From Rubrivivax sp. (GTDB lineage Bacteria; Pseudomonadota; Gammaproteobacteria; Burkholderiales; Burkholderiaceae_C): a DNA stretch of 64,000 bases. The DNA lies in assembly GCA_016719535.1 (NCBI GenBank), contig JADJYX010000013.1, forward strand, positions 384,681 to 448,680, read 5' to 3'. Shown here one piece after another: positions 42,636 through 51,695 of the stretch (within the stretch, counting starts at the first letter, position 1; every line of letters starts with the position of its first letter). A program made the position numbers and the translations under genes. Under the pieces are notes generated by a model, which saw only the letters and a list, made by a program, of their open reading frames with translations, was not told where the DNA came from and searched no databases.

Positions 42636-43124
42636 GTGGGTAACAAACTGTATGTCGGCAACCTGGCCTATTCAGTGCGCGATGATTCGCTGCTGCAGGC
42701 CTTCTCGCAATTCGGCCATGTGGCCTCGGCCAAGGTCATGATGGACCGCGAAACCGGCCGCTCGAAGGGCTTCGGCTTCGTCGAGATGGGTTCTGACGCC
42801 GAGGCGCAGGCCGCCATCAACGGCATGAACGGGCAGGCCCTCGAGGGCCGTGCCATCGTCGTCAACGAAGCCCGTCCGCGCGAGGATCGTCCGGGCGGCT
42901 TCGGCGGTGGCGGCGGTGGCCGCAGCGGCGGTGGCGGCGGCTACGGTGGTGGTGGCGGCGGTGGCTACGGCGGTGGCGGTGGCGGCGGCGGTGGCCGCAG
43001 CCCGTACGGCGGCGGTGGCGGCGGCGGCCGCAGCCCCTACGGCGGTGGCGGCGGTGGTCGCAGCGGCGGCGGTGGCGGTGGCGGCTACGGCGGTGGTGGC
43101 GGCGGTGGCCGTGGCGGCTACTGA
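42636..43124 (+). CDS. Glycine-rich RNA recognition motif protein
   Basis: A 162-residue protein: one RRM at residues 1-80 with RNP2 KLYVGNLAYS and RNP1 KGFGFVEM, then an 80-residue tail of Gly runs with interspersed Tyr, Arg, Ser and Pro (YGGGGGG, GGRSPYGG). Such Rbp proteins bind RNA and are often cold-induced. The GTG start gives the conserved GNKLYVGN N-terminus and has GAGGG upstream. The tail is low-complexity and likely variable in length. Confidence 0.93.
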   Translation: MGNKLYVGNLAYSVRDDSLLQAFSQFGHVASAKVMMDRETGRSKGFGFVEMGSDAEAQAAINGMNGQALEGRAIVVNEARPREDRPGGFGGGGGGRSGGGGGYGGGGGGGYGGGGGGGGGRSPYGGGGGGGRSPYGGGGGGRSGGGGGGGYGGGGGGGRGGY

Positions 43125-43155
43125 CCCTCGTCTCCGGACGACACCCGATTGATGC

Positions 43156-43186
43156 AAGGCCCGCGCAAGCGGGCCTTGGCGTTTTT
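43156..43186 (+). terminator. Intrinsic terminator after the RRM protein gene
   Basis: AAGGCCCGC (43156-43164), loop GCAA, GCGGGCCTT (43169-43177), then GGCGTTTTT. A strong stem with a T-run. Confidence 0.88.
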
Positions 43187-43207
43187 CGGGCGTGGCGCAG
43201 CCGCCGC

Positions 43208-43996
43208 TCAGTCGCCGCGCCGCGGTTTGCGGCGGCGGCCGGCGACGACGCGGTCGAACCAAGCGTTGGGCAGCATGCGCAGCAGCTTGGCGACCACCCC
43301 CATCTGCCAGGGAATCACGCGGTAGCTGGTGCCGGCCTCGATGGCGCGAAAGGCCTGGTCGGCAAAGGCCTCGGCCGTCATCAGGAAGGGCATCGGATAA
43401 GGGTTGCGCGCCGTCAGCGGCGTGGCGATATAGCCCGGCAGCAAGGTCACCACCTGCACGCCGAACGGTCTGCACTCACCGCGCAGGCTCTCGCAGTACG
43501 CCACCACCGCGGCCTTGCTGCCGCAATAGGCGCCATGGCCGGGCAGGCCGCGGATCGCCGCCACGCTGGCAATGCCCACCAGGCACCCGCTGCGCCGCTT
43601 GCGCATCGGGTTGACGAAGGGGTGGAAGGTCGCCGCCAGCCCCACGGTATTGGTGGCGAAGGTATCGCGCAGCGCGTCGAGGTCGCCGCGGTTGCCGCTG
43701 TCGACGCCGACGCTGATGCCCGCATTGGCGATCACCACCGCCGGCAGCCCCTGGGCTTCGATGCAGGCGCGACCGGCAGCGACGATGCTGTCGATCTGTT
43801 GCACGTCGGCCTCGTAGACGGCGCAACGGGCAGCGTCCAGCCCGCGCTGTGCCGCCCAGTCGCGCAGGCTGTCGCCACGGCGCGCCACCAGGGCCAGCCG
43901 CCAGCCGGCGTGCAGATAACGCGCGGCCAGCGCTTGCCCGATGCCGCTGGAGGCCCCGGTGATGAAGACCAGCGGGGCCATCACCGCCTCCGTCAT
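43208..43996 (-). CDS. Short-chain dehydrogenase/reductase
   Basis: A 262-residue SDR: cofactor motif TGASSGIGQALA, NAG in VIANAGISVG, catalytic Ser in VGIASVAA and YCGSKAAV with Tyr-x3-Lys. Ends in a basic tail. The ATG at 43996 overlaps the lptC stop (ATGA), so it belongs to the kdsD-kdsC-lptC unit; this may point to a lipid or envelope substrate, but that is inference. An internal ATG at 43981 is possible. Confidence 0.9.
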   Translation of the reverse strand: MTEAVMAPLVFITGASSGIGQALAARYLHAGWRLALVARRGDSLRDWAAQRGLDAARCAVYEADVQQIDSIVAAGRACIEAQGLPAVVIANAGISVGVDSGNRGDLDALRDTFATNTVGLAATFHPFVNPMRKRRSGCLVGIASVAAIRGLPGHGAYCGSKAAVVAYCESLRGECRPFGVQVVTLLPGYIATPLTARNPYPMPFLMTAEAFADQAFRAIEAGTSYRVIPWQMGVVAKLLRMLPNAWFDRVVAGRRRKPRRGD

Positions 43997-44685
43997 GGCG
44001 CCACCGCCGCGGCCGCCGGCGCCGCCAGCCGCGCCCGCAGCCGGCCCTTCAGATCGAGCCGCCGCTGGCCATGGTCGTATTCGAGGCCGGCTGCCTGCAG
44101 TTCGTCGGCGCCGGCCGTCACCTGCACCGGCAGGTGCGTGCGCACCCGCTCGGTCACCAGGAAGGCATGCAGGAATTCGCTGCGCATCTCCAGCGCCTCG
44201 CCGCGCGCGCCGGTGCTGCTGACGCGCGCACCGCCGTGCAGCTGCAGCTCGCTGATGTCGCCGTTGGCCAGCGCGCGCTCGGCCACCGCCAGTGTCACCT
44301 GGCCATCGGCCGCGATCGCGCGGATGCGCGCACCGTCGATCTCGTAGCGGTCGGTATCGGGGAAGTGGCGCAGCCGTTCGCCGTCGACGCGCACGCGCAG
44401 CTTGCCGCCGCGGTCGAAGCGCTCGATCGCGAACTGGCTCATCGTGTAGTCGGCCTCGCGCCGCACTTCGGTGCTGGCCGGCGCCGGCGGCAGCGCCGGC
44501 GTGTGCTTCACCAGCCACCAGGTCGACAGCGCCAGCAAGGCCATCAGCAGCAGCGGCAGGTAGGTCGACAGCGCATCGCGCAGGCGCAGGTGCCAGGGCT
44601 GCGGCCGCCGCGGCGGGCCGCCCGGTGCCGGGCCGAGCGAGATCGGCACTTCCGGCAGGTCGGGCAGGTGCAGTTCGACGGCCAT
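43993..44685 (-). CDS. lptC: LPS export protein LptC
   Basis: LptC is the single-span inner-membrane component that receives LPS from LptB2FG and passes it to LptA. The 230-residue protein has a Pro-rich cytoplasmic start, one transmembrane helix (about 43-60, STYLPLLLMALLALSTWWLV) and a beta-jellyroll domain with ADYTMSQFAIERFD and RSEFLHAFL. Although sequence conservation in LptC is low, position downstream of kdsC supports it. The usual lptA and lptB genes do not follow; an SDR gene does. Confidence 0.88.
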   Translation of the reverse strand: MAVELHLPDLPEVPISLGPAPGGPPRRPQPWHLRLRDALSTYLPLLLMALLALSTWWLVKHTPALPPAPASTEVRREADYTMSQFAIERFDRGGKLRVRVDGERLRHFPDTDRYEIDGARIRAIAADGQVTLAVAERALANGDISELQLHGGARVSSTGARGEALEMRSEFLHAFLVTERVRTHLPVQVTAGADELQAAGLEYDHGQRRLDLKGRLRARLAAPAAAAVAP

Positions 44686-44715
44686 GTTCGATCCGTTGGC
44701 GGGCAGCTGCCGGCG

Positions 44716-45297
44716 CTAGCGCGCGTCCAGCGTACCCAGGTGCGCCTGCAGCAGCGCCGCGTAGCGGCCGGCGGCCATCAGCAGCAGGTCGCAGAATTCA
44801 CGCGCCGCCCCATGGCCGCCGGGCTGCGCGGTGACGTGATGCGCCACCGCCTTCACCTCGGCATGTGCATTGGCCGGCGCGCAGGCGAAGCCGGCGTTCA
44901 CCAGCAGCGGCAGGTCGGGCCAGTCGTCGCCGATGGCCGCGGCCTGGCCCCAAGTCGCACCCAGCTCGGCCAGCACGGCCTCGGCCGCGGCCTGCTTGTC
45001 GTGCACGCCGTACAGCGCCCGCGTCAGCCCGAGGTCGGCGATGCGCCGGCGCACCGCCGGCGAATCGCGGCCGGTGATCACCACCGGCTCGATGCCGCCG
45101 CGCGCCAGCAGCTTCAGGCCGTGGCCGTCCAGCGTGCTGAAGGCCTTGACCACCTCGCCCGTCTCGCCGATGTAGAGGCGGCCGTCGGTGAGCACGCCGT
45201 CGACGTCGAAGAACGCCAGCTTCATGCCGAAGCCGCCGCCCTGCGCGCGCAGCAGCAGCTCGGGCGCAAAGCCCAGCGTCGGTTGCCGCGTCGTCAT
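44716..45297 (-). CDS. kdsC: 3-deoxy-D-manno-octulosonate 8-phosphate phosphatase
   Basis: KdsC is a C0-type HAD phosphatase producing Kdo for lipid A-core synthesis. The 193-residue protein has FFDVDGVLTDGRLYIG (nucleophile and acid Asp), VITGRDSPAVRRR and the GDDWPDLPLL Mg-binding motif. It overlaps kdsD by 4 bp and is followed by lptC, the conserved Kdo/LPS order. Confidence 0.95.
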   Translation of the reverse strand: MTTRQPTLGFAPELLLRAQGGGFGMKLAFFDVDGVLTDGRLYIGETGEVVKAFSTLDGHGLKLLARGGIEPVVITGRDSPAVRRRIADLGLTRALYGVHDKQAAAEAVLAELGATWGQAAAIGDDWPDLPLLVNAGFACAPANAHAEVKAVAHHVTAQPGGHGAAREFCDLLLMAAGRYAALLQAHLGTLDAR

Positions 45298-46301
45298 ATG
45301 ACCTTGGCCCGCATCAGGTCGTTGGAATTGAGCGCGCCCACCAGGCAGCCTTCGGCATCGATCACCAGCACGCTGGTCACGCGGTGCCTCTCCATCACGT
45401 CGGCGGCGGTCACGGCCAGGTCGCTGTCGCGCACCGTCTTCGGGCCGCGGTGCATGACGTCGGCGGCGCGCAGGCTGCGCAGCTCGGCGCCGCGCTCGAT
45501 CAGCCGGCGCAGGTCACCGTCGGTGAAGATGCCCAGCGGGCGCTGGTCGTCGTCGACCACGGCGGTGAAGCCCAGGCCCTTGCCGGTCATCTCGCGCAGC
45601 AGCGCGTCGAAGCTGGCCGCGGGCGCCACGCGCGGCACGGCGTCGCCGCTGCGCATGAGGTCGTGCACATGCATCAGCAGGCGTCGGCCCAGGCTGCCGC
45701 CGGGGTGCGAGCGGGCGAAGTCCTCCTCGCGGAAGCCACGCGCATCGAGCAAGGCCACCGCCAGCGCATCGCCGAGCGCCATCTGCGCCGTGGTGCTGGC
45801 GGTCGGCGCCAGGTTCAGCGGACAGGCCTCCTGGTCGACGGCGCACGACAGCACCCAGTCGGCGTGGCGCGCCAGCGTCGACTCCGGCTTGCCCGTCATC
45901 GCCACCAGCACCACGCCCAGGCGGCGGATGGCCGGCAGGACGGCCGCCAGCTCGTCGCTCTCGCCGCTGTTGCTGATGGCCAGCACGACGTCGCCGCCGG
46001 TCAGCATGCCCAGGTCGCCGTGGCTGGCCTCGGCCGGGTGCACGAAGAAGGCCGGCGTGCCGGTGGACGCCAGCGTGGCGGCGATCTTGCGCCCCACGTG
46101 GCCACTCTTGCCCATGCCCATCACGACCACGCGGCCGCGGCATTCCAGCATCGCGCGCACGGCCTCGGCGAAGCCCGCGCCCTGGCGCGCCGCGAGGGCC
46201 TGCAGCGCCTGCGCCTCGATCTCGATGGTGCGCGCCGCCAGGCGCAGCGCGCGCTCGGGGTCGAAGGCGCCGGGCAGGGTCACGCCGGAAGGGGAAGCCA
46301 T
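45294..46301 (-). CDS. kdsD: Arabinose 5-phosphate isomerase
   Basis: KdsD converts ribulose 5-phosphate to arabinose 5-phosphate, the first step to Kdo. The 335-residue protein has the SIS domain (GRVVVMGMGKSGHVGRKIA, STGTPAFFVHPAEASHGDLG, ISNSGESDEL) and two CBS repeats at the C-terminus (LGIFTDGDLRRLIERG, VLVIDAEGCLVG). I prefer the ATG at 46301 because a TAGAAT -10-like element (46332-46327) overlaps the alternative ATG at 46328. Confidence 0.94.
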   Translation of the reverse strand: MASPSGVTLPGAFDPERALRLAARTIEIEAQALQALAARQGAGFAEAVRAMLECRGRVVVMGMGKSGHVGRKIAATLASTGTPAFFVHPAEASHGDLGMLTGGDVVLAISNSGESDELAAVLPAIRRLGVVLVAMTGKPESTLARHADWVLSCAVDQEACPLNLAPTASTTAQMALGDALAVALLDARGFREEDFARSHPGGSLGRRLLMHVHDLMRSGDAVPRVAPAASFDALLREMTGKGLGFTAVVDDDQRPLGIFTDGDLRRLIERGAELRSLRAADVMHRGPKTVRDSDLAVTAADVMERHRVTSVLVIDAEGCLVGALNSNDLMRAKVI

Positions 46302-46349
46302 GAGGGGGGTGACATTACGATCGGGCATTCTAGGAGTCGCCCCCGGCCC

Positions 46350-48353
46350 ATGGCCACCACGCTCGAAGTCGTCCTGCTCTACCTGGTGGCCGCCGTGCTC
46401 GGCGTCGTCGCCTGCCGGTCGCTCAAGCTGCCGCCGATGCTGGGCTACCTGGTGGTGGGCGTGGTCATCGGCCCCAACGCGCTGGCGCTGGCGCAGGACA
46501 GCAGCGGCGTCGAATACCTGGCCGAGTTCGGCGTCGTCTTCCTGATGTTCGTCATCGGGCTCGAATTCAACCTGCCCAAGCTGCGCAGCATGCGCACGCT
46601 GGTCTTCGGCCTCGGGCTGTCGCAGGTGGTGCTGACGGTGATGGGCACGCTGGCCGGCCATGGCCTGCTGGTGCTGGGCTACCAGGCCCTCACCGGGCGG
46701 CAGTGGGAGATGTCGTGGCAGGGCGCGCTGGTGCTGGGCAGCGCGATGGCGATGTCGTCGACCGCCATCCTCGTCAAGCTGATGGCCGAACGGCTGGAGA
46801 TCGACAGCGAGCACGGCAAGCGCGTGCTCGGCATCCTGCTGTTCCAGGATCTGGCGGTGGTGCCGCTGCTGGTGCTGATCCCGTCGCTGGGCCGCGCCGG
46901 CGGTGATCTGGCGATGGCGCTGGGCCTGGCGCTGCTGAAGGCCACGGCGCTGCTGGCGCTGCTGCTGGTGGGGGGCCAGCGCGTGATGCGCTGGTGGCTG
47001 ACGCTGGTGGCGCGGCGCAAGAGCGAAGAGCTGTTCATGCTCAACCTGCTGCTCATCACGCTGGGCCTGGCCTGGCTGACCGAACACGCCGGGCTGTCGC
47101 TGGCGCTGGGCGCCTTCGTCGCCGGCATGCTGGTCGCCGAGACCGAATACAAGCACCAGGTGGAGACCGACATCCGGCCTTTCCACGACGTGCTGCTGGG
47201 CCTGTTCTTCATCACCATCGGCATGAAGCTCGACTGGCGCCCGGTGCTCGACCAGTGGCTGCTGGTGCTGCTGCTGACCACGCTGCCGGTGCTGGCCAAA
47301 TTTGCGATCGTTGCCGCGCTGGCGCGGCTGTTCCGCGCCCAGCCGGGCACCGCGCTGCGCACCGGCCTGTATCTGGCGCAGGCGGGCGAATTCGGCTTCG
47401 TGCTGCTGACGCTGGGTGCCGACAGCGGCCTGGTGGCGCCGCAATGGATGAGCCCGGTGCTGGCCAGCATGGTGCTGTCGATGCTGGCCACGCCCTTCAT
47501 CGTGATGTGGAGCGACCGCATCGTGATGCGCGTCTCGGCCAGCGACTGGCTGATGCAATCGGTGCAGCTGACCAGCATCGCCAAGAAGTCGATCCGCACC
47601 GAGAAGCACGTCATCATCTGCGGCTACGGCCGCAGCGGCCAGAACCTGGCGCGCATGCTCGACACCCAGCGCATCCCCTACATGGCGCTGGACCTCGACC
47701 CCGACCGCGTGCGCCAGGCCGCCGCCGCCGGCCAGAGCGTGGTCTTCGGCGACGCCGCGCGGCTGCAAAGCCTGATGGCCGCCGGCCTGGCACGCGCCAA
47801 TGCCGTCGTCGTCAGCTACCCGAATACGGCGTCGGCGCTGAAGATCCTGCACCTGGTGCGCGAACATGCGCCGCGCGTGCCGGTGATCGTGCGCACCATC
47901 GACGACGCCGACCTGGAGACGCTGCGCGCCGCCGGCGCCACCGAGGTCGTGCCCGAGGCCATCGAGGGCAGCCTGATGCTGGCCAGCCATGCGCTGGCGC
48001 TGGTGGGCGTGCCGATGCGCAAGGTGATCCGGCTGACGCGCGACGCACGCGATGCGCGCTACGGCCTGCTGCGCGGCTATTTCCACGGCGCCGACGACGA
48101 CACCGTGGAGGAACTGGACCAGGCCCGGCTGCAGAGCGTGACGCTGCCCGAGGCGTCGCGCTGGGCCGGCCGGGCGCTGGACGAACTGGCGCTGCACGCC
48201 ATCGGTGTCAGCGTCGTCACGCTGCGCCGGGCCGGCGGCGGCGTGCATGCGCCGCAGCCCGGCGATACGCTGGCCGGCGGCGACACGCTCGTCATCAGCG
48301 GCCTGCCCGAACCGCTGGCGCTGGCCGAGGCCAAGCTGCTGGGCCAGGGGTAG
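46350..48353 (+). CDS. CPA2-family monovalent cation:proton antiporter (KefB/YbaL-like)
   Basis: A 667-residue transporter: about twelve transmembrane helices with LMFVIGLEFNLPKLR and GSAMAMSSTAILVKLM, then a RCK/TrkA-N domain (HVIICGYGRSGQNLARML, about residues 413-530) and a TrkA-C domain at the end (QPGDTLAGGDTLVISG). KefB/KefC-type systems export K+ under glutathione control; without a KefF/G partner nearby the regulation is uncertain. It is divergent to kdsD with a 48-bp gap. Confidence 0.93.
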   Translation: MATTLEVVLLYLVAAVLGVVACRSLKLPPMLGYLVVGVVIGPNALALAQDSSGVEYLAEFGVVFLMFVIGLEFNLPKLRSMRTLVFGLGLSQVVLTVMGTLAGHGLLVLGYQALTGRQWEMSWQGALVLGSAMAMSSTAILVKLMAERLEIDSEHGKRVLGILLFQDLAVVPLLVLIPSLGRAGGDLAMALGLALLKATALLALLLVGGQRVMRWWLTLVARRKSEELFMLNLLLITLGLAWLTEHAGLSLALGAFVAGMLVAETEYKHQVETDIRPFHDVLLGLFFITIGMKLDWRPVLDQWLLVLLLTTLPVLAKFAIVAALARLFRAQPGTALRTGLYLAQAGEFGFVLLTLGADSGLVAPQWMSPVLASMVLSMLATPFIVMWSDRIVMRVSASDWLMQSVQLTSIAKKSIRTEKHVIICGYGRSGQNLARMLDTQRIPYMALDLDPDRVRQAAAAGQSVVFGDAARLQSLMAAGLARANAVVVSYPNTASALKILHLVREHAPRVPVIVRTIDDADLETLRAAGATEVVPEAIEGSLMLASHALALVGVPMRKVIRLTRDARDARYGLLRGYFHGADDDTVEELDQARLQSVTLPEASRWAGRALDELALHAIGVSVVTLRRAGGGVHAPQPGDTLAGGDTLVISGLPEPLALAEAKLLGQG

Positions 48354-48354
48354 C

Positions 48355-48394
48355 GGGCACAAGCCCCCAGCCGGGGCGCCGTCTTGTGCGCCCG
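48355..48394 (+). terminator. Probable hairpin terminator after the antiporter gene
   Basis: GGGCACAAG (48355-48363) pairs imperfectly with CTTGTGCGCCCG (48383-48394). It starts just after the stop but lacks a T-run, so efficiency is uncertain. Confidence 0.4.
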
Positions 48395-48435
48395 GCGCCA
48401 CCCGGCAACCGGCTCGGCACCATCATCCCGAACCC

Positions 48436-48996
48436 ATGCAGCGCCGAACCCTCATTGCCGCCAGCCTGGCCTGGCCCATTCCCACCCTGGCCGACGACGA
48501 TGCCGCTGCGCTGCTGCGCCGCGGCGGCATCGTCGTCGCCTTTCGCCACGCGCTGGCGCCGGGCACCTTCGACCCGCCGGGCTTTCGCGTCGGCGACTGC
48601 AGCACCCAGCGCAACCTCAGCGACGAGGGCCGCGCGCAGGCGCGCCGCATCGGCGACTGGTTCCGCACGCGCGGCCTGCAACCCGCGCGCGTGCGATCCA
48701 GCCCCTGGTGCCGCTGCGTCGACACCGCGCAACTCGCCTTCGGCAGCGCAGAGCCCTGGCCGGCCCTGGGTTCGCCGCGCGCCGGCACCGAAGAGACCAA
48801 CGCCCGCTCGCTGGCCGCGCTGCGCGCCGGACTGGCCGCTGCGGCGCGCACACCGGGCCGCTTCGAGGCCTGGGTGACGCACATGTTCGTGCTGTCGGAC
48901 CTGGCCGGTACCGGCACCGCAGCGGGCGAGGGCCTGCTGCTGGCCCCCGGGCCCGAGGGCCGCGCCACCGTGCGCGGGCGTATCGTCGTGGCATGA
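48436..48996 (+). CDS. Exported histidine phosphatase-family protein
   Basis: A 186-residue branch of the histidine phosphatase superfamily: a short signal-like N-terminus (MQRRTLIAASLAWPIPTLAD), catalytic His in VVAFRHALAPG, Arg in VRSSPWCRC and a second His in AWVTHMFVLSDL. The motif has RHA instead of RHG. Substrate unknown. Its stop overlaps the apt start (ATGA), an unexpected pairing of an exported protein with a cytosolic salvage enzyme. Confidence 0.85.
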   Translation: MQRRTLIAASLAWPIPTLADDDAAALLRRGGIVVAFRHALAPGTFDPPGFRVGDCSTQRNLSDEGRAQARRIGDWFRTRGLQPARVRSSPWCRCVDTAQLAFGSAEPWPALGSPRAGTEETNARSLAALRAGLAAAARTPGRFEAWVTHMFVLSDLAGTGTAAGEGLLLAPGPEGRATVRGRIVVA

Positions 48997-49550
48997 CCGC
49001 CGAACCCACCGCCAGCCCCGCGCACTACATCAAGGACCACATCCGCACCGTGCCCGACTGGCCGGCGCCGGGCGTGCAGTTCCGCGACATCACGCCGCTG
49101 CTGGCCAACCCACGCGTCTTCCGCGTGCTGATCGACCAGTTCGTGCACCGCTATTTCGACGTGCGGCCGGCAGCCATCGCCGGGCTGGACGCGCGCGGCT
49201 TCATCATCGGCTCGGTGCTGGCCTACGAACTCAACGTCGGCTTCGTGCCCATCCGCAAGAAGGGCAAGCTGCCCTTCACCACCGTCGAGGAAACCTACGA
49301 GCTCGAATACGGCTCGGCCACGGTGGAGATGCACACCGACGCCGTGCGCGCCGGCGACCGCGTGGTGCTGATCGACGACCTCATCGCCACCGGCGGCACC
49401 ATGATGGCCGGCAAGCGTCTGCTCGAGCGCCTGGGTGCGCAGGTGATCGAAGGTGCAGCCATCGTCGATCTGCCGGAGCTCGGCGGCTCGCGCCGGCTGC
49501 GCGACGCCGGGCTGCCGCTGTTCACGCTGGTCGACTTCGACGGACATTGA
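48993..49550 (+). CDS. apt: Adenine phosphoribosyltransferase
   Basis: Apt salvages adenine to AMP using PRPP. The 185-residue protein has PAPGVQFRDITPLL, AGLDARGFIIG, FVPIRKKGKLPF and the PRPP motif VVLIDDLIATGGTM. Translationally coupled to the histidine phosphatase upstream by ATGA. Confidence 0.96.
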   Translation: MTAEPTASPAHYIKDHIRTVPDWPAPGVQFRDITPLLANPRVFRVLIDQFVHRYFDVRPAAIAGLDARGFIIGSVLAYELNVGFVPIRKKGKLPFTTVEETYELEYGSATVEMHTDAVRAGDRVVLIDDLIATGGTMMAGKRLLERLGAQVIEGAAIVDLPELGGSRRLRDAGLPLFTLVDFDGH

Positions 49551-49605
49551 GCGCCACTCCGACGCCGACTTGTTTCTGTCATGCGGCTGGGCTAACGTCC
49601 ATGTC

Positions 49606-50580
49606 ATGAACAAGCGTCGCACCCTGTTGTGTGCGGTGCTGGCTGCGGCCGGCACCCTGTCGGCATCACCGCTGTGGGCCCAGGAATGGCCCACCAGGCC
49701 GGTGCGCGTGATCGTGCCCTTCCCGCCTGGTGGCGGCACCGATACGGTGGCGCGGCCGCTGACCGCCAAGCTGAGCCAGCTGGCCGGGCAGACCTTCGTG
49801 ATCGACAACCGCGGCGGCGCCGGCGGCACCATCGGTGCGGGGCTGGCGGCCAAGGCCCCGGCCGACGGCTATACCGTGCTGCTGGCGCCGGTGCACCTGG
49901 CGGTAGCGGTGACGGCCTACAAGTCACTGCCCTACGACCTGGAACGGGACCTGCTGCCGGTGACCACGGTGGCCATCTTCCCCGACGTGCTGGTCGCCGC
50001 CACGCGCGTGCCCGCAAAGACGCTACCCGAACTGATCGCCTACGCCAAGGCCAACCCGGGCAAGGTCAACTGCGGCTCGGCGGGCAACGGCACCACGCGC
50101 CACCTGTCGTGCGAGATGTTCAACAGCTTCGCCGGCATCAAGGCCGAGCATGTGCCCTACAAGGGCACCGGCCCGGCCACCACGGCGCTCCTGGGCGGCG
50201 AGATCGACTACATCTTCGAGGCCCTGGGCAGTGCGTCTCAGCACATCCGCAGCGGCAAGCTGCGCCCGATCGCGGTCACGTCGACAAGACGATCGCCGTC
50301 GTTCCCGGAAATTCCCACCGCCAACGAGTCGGGGCTGCCCGGCTTCGACGTCACCTCCTGGTACGGCCTGTGGCTGCCGGCCGGCTCGCCGCCGGCGGTG
50401 GTGCAGCGCCTGCACGGTCTGGTGCAGAAAGCCTTCGAGGACCCCGAGCTGCGCGACCTCTGGTTCAAGCTCGGGGCCGAACCCGGTGGCATCGCCCCGG
50501 CGGCCTTTGGCGCCTTCATCCGCACCGAAGTGCAGAAGTGGGGCAAGGTGGTGCGCGACGCCGGCGTGACGATCGAGTGA
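49606..50580 (+). CDS. Bug-family (tripartite tricarboxylate transporter) substrate-binding protein
   Basis: A 324-residue periplasmic binding protein with signal peptide (to about ASPLWAQ) and Bug hallmarks: RPVRVIVPFPPGGGTDTVAR, IDNRGGAGGTIGAGLAAKAP, DGYTVLLAP and GKVNCGSAGNGT. Bug receptors are strongly expanded in Burkholderiales and bind carboxylates or amides. No TctAB permease genes adjoin, so it is an orphan receptor. It converges on the cyclase gene. Confidence 0.93.
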   Translation: MNKRRTLLCAVLAAAGTLSASPLWAQEWPTRPVRVIVPFPPGGGTDTVARPLTAKLSQLAGQTFVIDNRGGAGGTIGAGLAAKAPADGYTVLLAPVHLAVAVTAYKSLPYDLERDLLPVTTVAIFPDVLVAATRVPAKTLPELIAYAKANPGKVNCGSAGNGTTRHLSCEMFNSFAGIKAEHVPYKGTGPATTALLGGEIDYIFEALGSASQHIRSGKLRPIAVTSTRRSPSFPEIPTANESGLPGFDVTSWYGLWLPAGSPPAVVQRLHGLVQKAFEDPELRDLWFKLGAEPGGIAPAAFGAFIRTEVQKWGKVVRDAGVTIE

Positions 50581-50625
50581 CCCGCTCGACGCCGAGCCCT
50601 GCGCCGAGCGGATGAGGCAGCGGCG

Positions 50626-51687
50626 TCAGACGGTGGCCACCGGCGTCACCGGCGAGCCCACGGCGCCCGGCAGGCGCAGCGGCGGCGCGGTCAGCAGGAA
50701 GCGGCGCCGCCCGTGCGCGCGCAGCCACTCGGCCAGCGGCGTCAGGTGCCAGAGCTCGCCCAGGTGGATGCCTTGCTTGAACAGGCAATGCTCGTGCAGG
50801 GGCAGCGTGGCGCAGCAGCCTTCGGGTTCGCCGGTGGCCGGGTGGGACTCGACCGCATAGTTGTCGGCGATCAGCACCGACAGGCCGCTGTCGGTGATCC
50901 ACTGCAGCAGCTTCGCATCGCGGCCGTCGAGCACGGCACCGGTGCTCGCCAGCCGCTGCGCGTCGGGCTCGCCCTGCATGTCGATCAGCGCCTGCGCGAA
51001 GCCGGTGTGCAGGCAGACCATGTCGCCGCTTTCCACCGTCACGCCATCGGCGGCCAGGATGGCCATCAGCCGCTCGTGGCCGATCACGGTGCGGCCGCTG
51101 CCGCAATGGGCCTGCAGGTCGATCATCACGCCGCGGCCCTGAACGCCGCGCTCGGCCATGCGCTCGATGCCCAGCGCCTTCGCGCGCGAGGTGCTCTTCC
51201 AGCTGCCGCCTGCGGGCGGCACGCCGGCATCGGCGCCGTCCAGCGGGCCGAAGATGTCGACCTGCGGCCGGTAGCCGTTGTAGTAGCGCGGCTCGGGCAC
51301 GCCGTCGCCGTCGGCATCGAACAGCTGGCCCACATGCGCCAGGCTGTCCCACTGCGTCGAATACTGCAGGTGCATCAGCACCAGGTCGTCGCAGATGACG
51401 TCGCTGTGCCGCGGGTTGTCGGCGACCAGCCGGTAGTTGAGGTTGGGCTTGCCGTCGCGCAGCGTGGGCCGCAGCACCGGCGGGTGGCGGCGCGGGTTGA
51501 GCAGGTTGCCGCCCGGCAGGTCCAGCGGCAGGCTCAGGCAGAACGTTAAGCCTGCCTGCACTTCGGCCACGGCCTGGCGCACCTTGTCGGGCGTGATCAG
51601 GTTGAGGCGCCCGCTCTGGTCGTCGGGGCCGAAATCGCCCCAGTTCGAGCCCGGCGGGCGGTGGGTCCAGCGGGGATTCGCGGTCAT
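50626..51687 (-). CDS. Cyclase-family protein (kynurenine formamidase-like metal hydrolase)
   Basis: A 353-residue putative cyclase (PF04199-like). The metal motif is of the variant YSTQWDSLAHVG type rather than the usual HxGTHxDxxxH; further family segments are DMVCLHTGFAQAL, VLIADNYAVES and PLHEHCLFKQGIHLGE. The family hydrolyses amide or lactone-like substrates with bound divalent metal. The start MTANPRWTHRPPGSNWG is at 51687, 9 bp after the mnmE stop, so both may be co-transcribed. Confidence 0.85.
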   Translation of the reverse strand: MTANPRWTHRPPGSNWGDFGPDDQSGRLNLITPDKVRQAVAEVQAGLTFCLSLPLDLPGGNLLNPRRHPPVLRPTLRDGKPNLNYRLVADNPRHSDVICDDLVLMHLQYSTQWDSLAHVGQLFDADGDGVPEPRYYNGYRPQVDIFGPLDGADAGVPPAGGSWKSTSRAKALGIERMAERGVQGRGVMIDLQAHCGSGRTVIGHERLMAILAADGVTVESGDMVCLHTGFAQALIDMQGEPDAQRLASTGAVLDGRDAKLLQWITDSGLSVLIADNYAVESHPATGEPEGCCATLPLHEHCLFKQGIHLGELWHLTPLAEWLRAHGRRRFLLTAPPLRLPGAVGSPVTPVATV

Positions 51688-51695
51688 GCGTGGTC

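Noticed and set aside
42900..43120. GGCGGTGGC-type direct repeats as a CRISPR or satellite array
   Set aside because: They are codons of the Gly-rich tail of the RRM protein, with no spacers.
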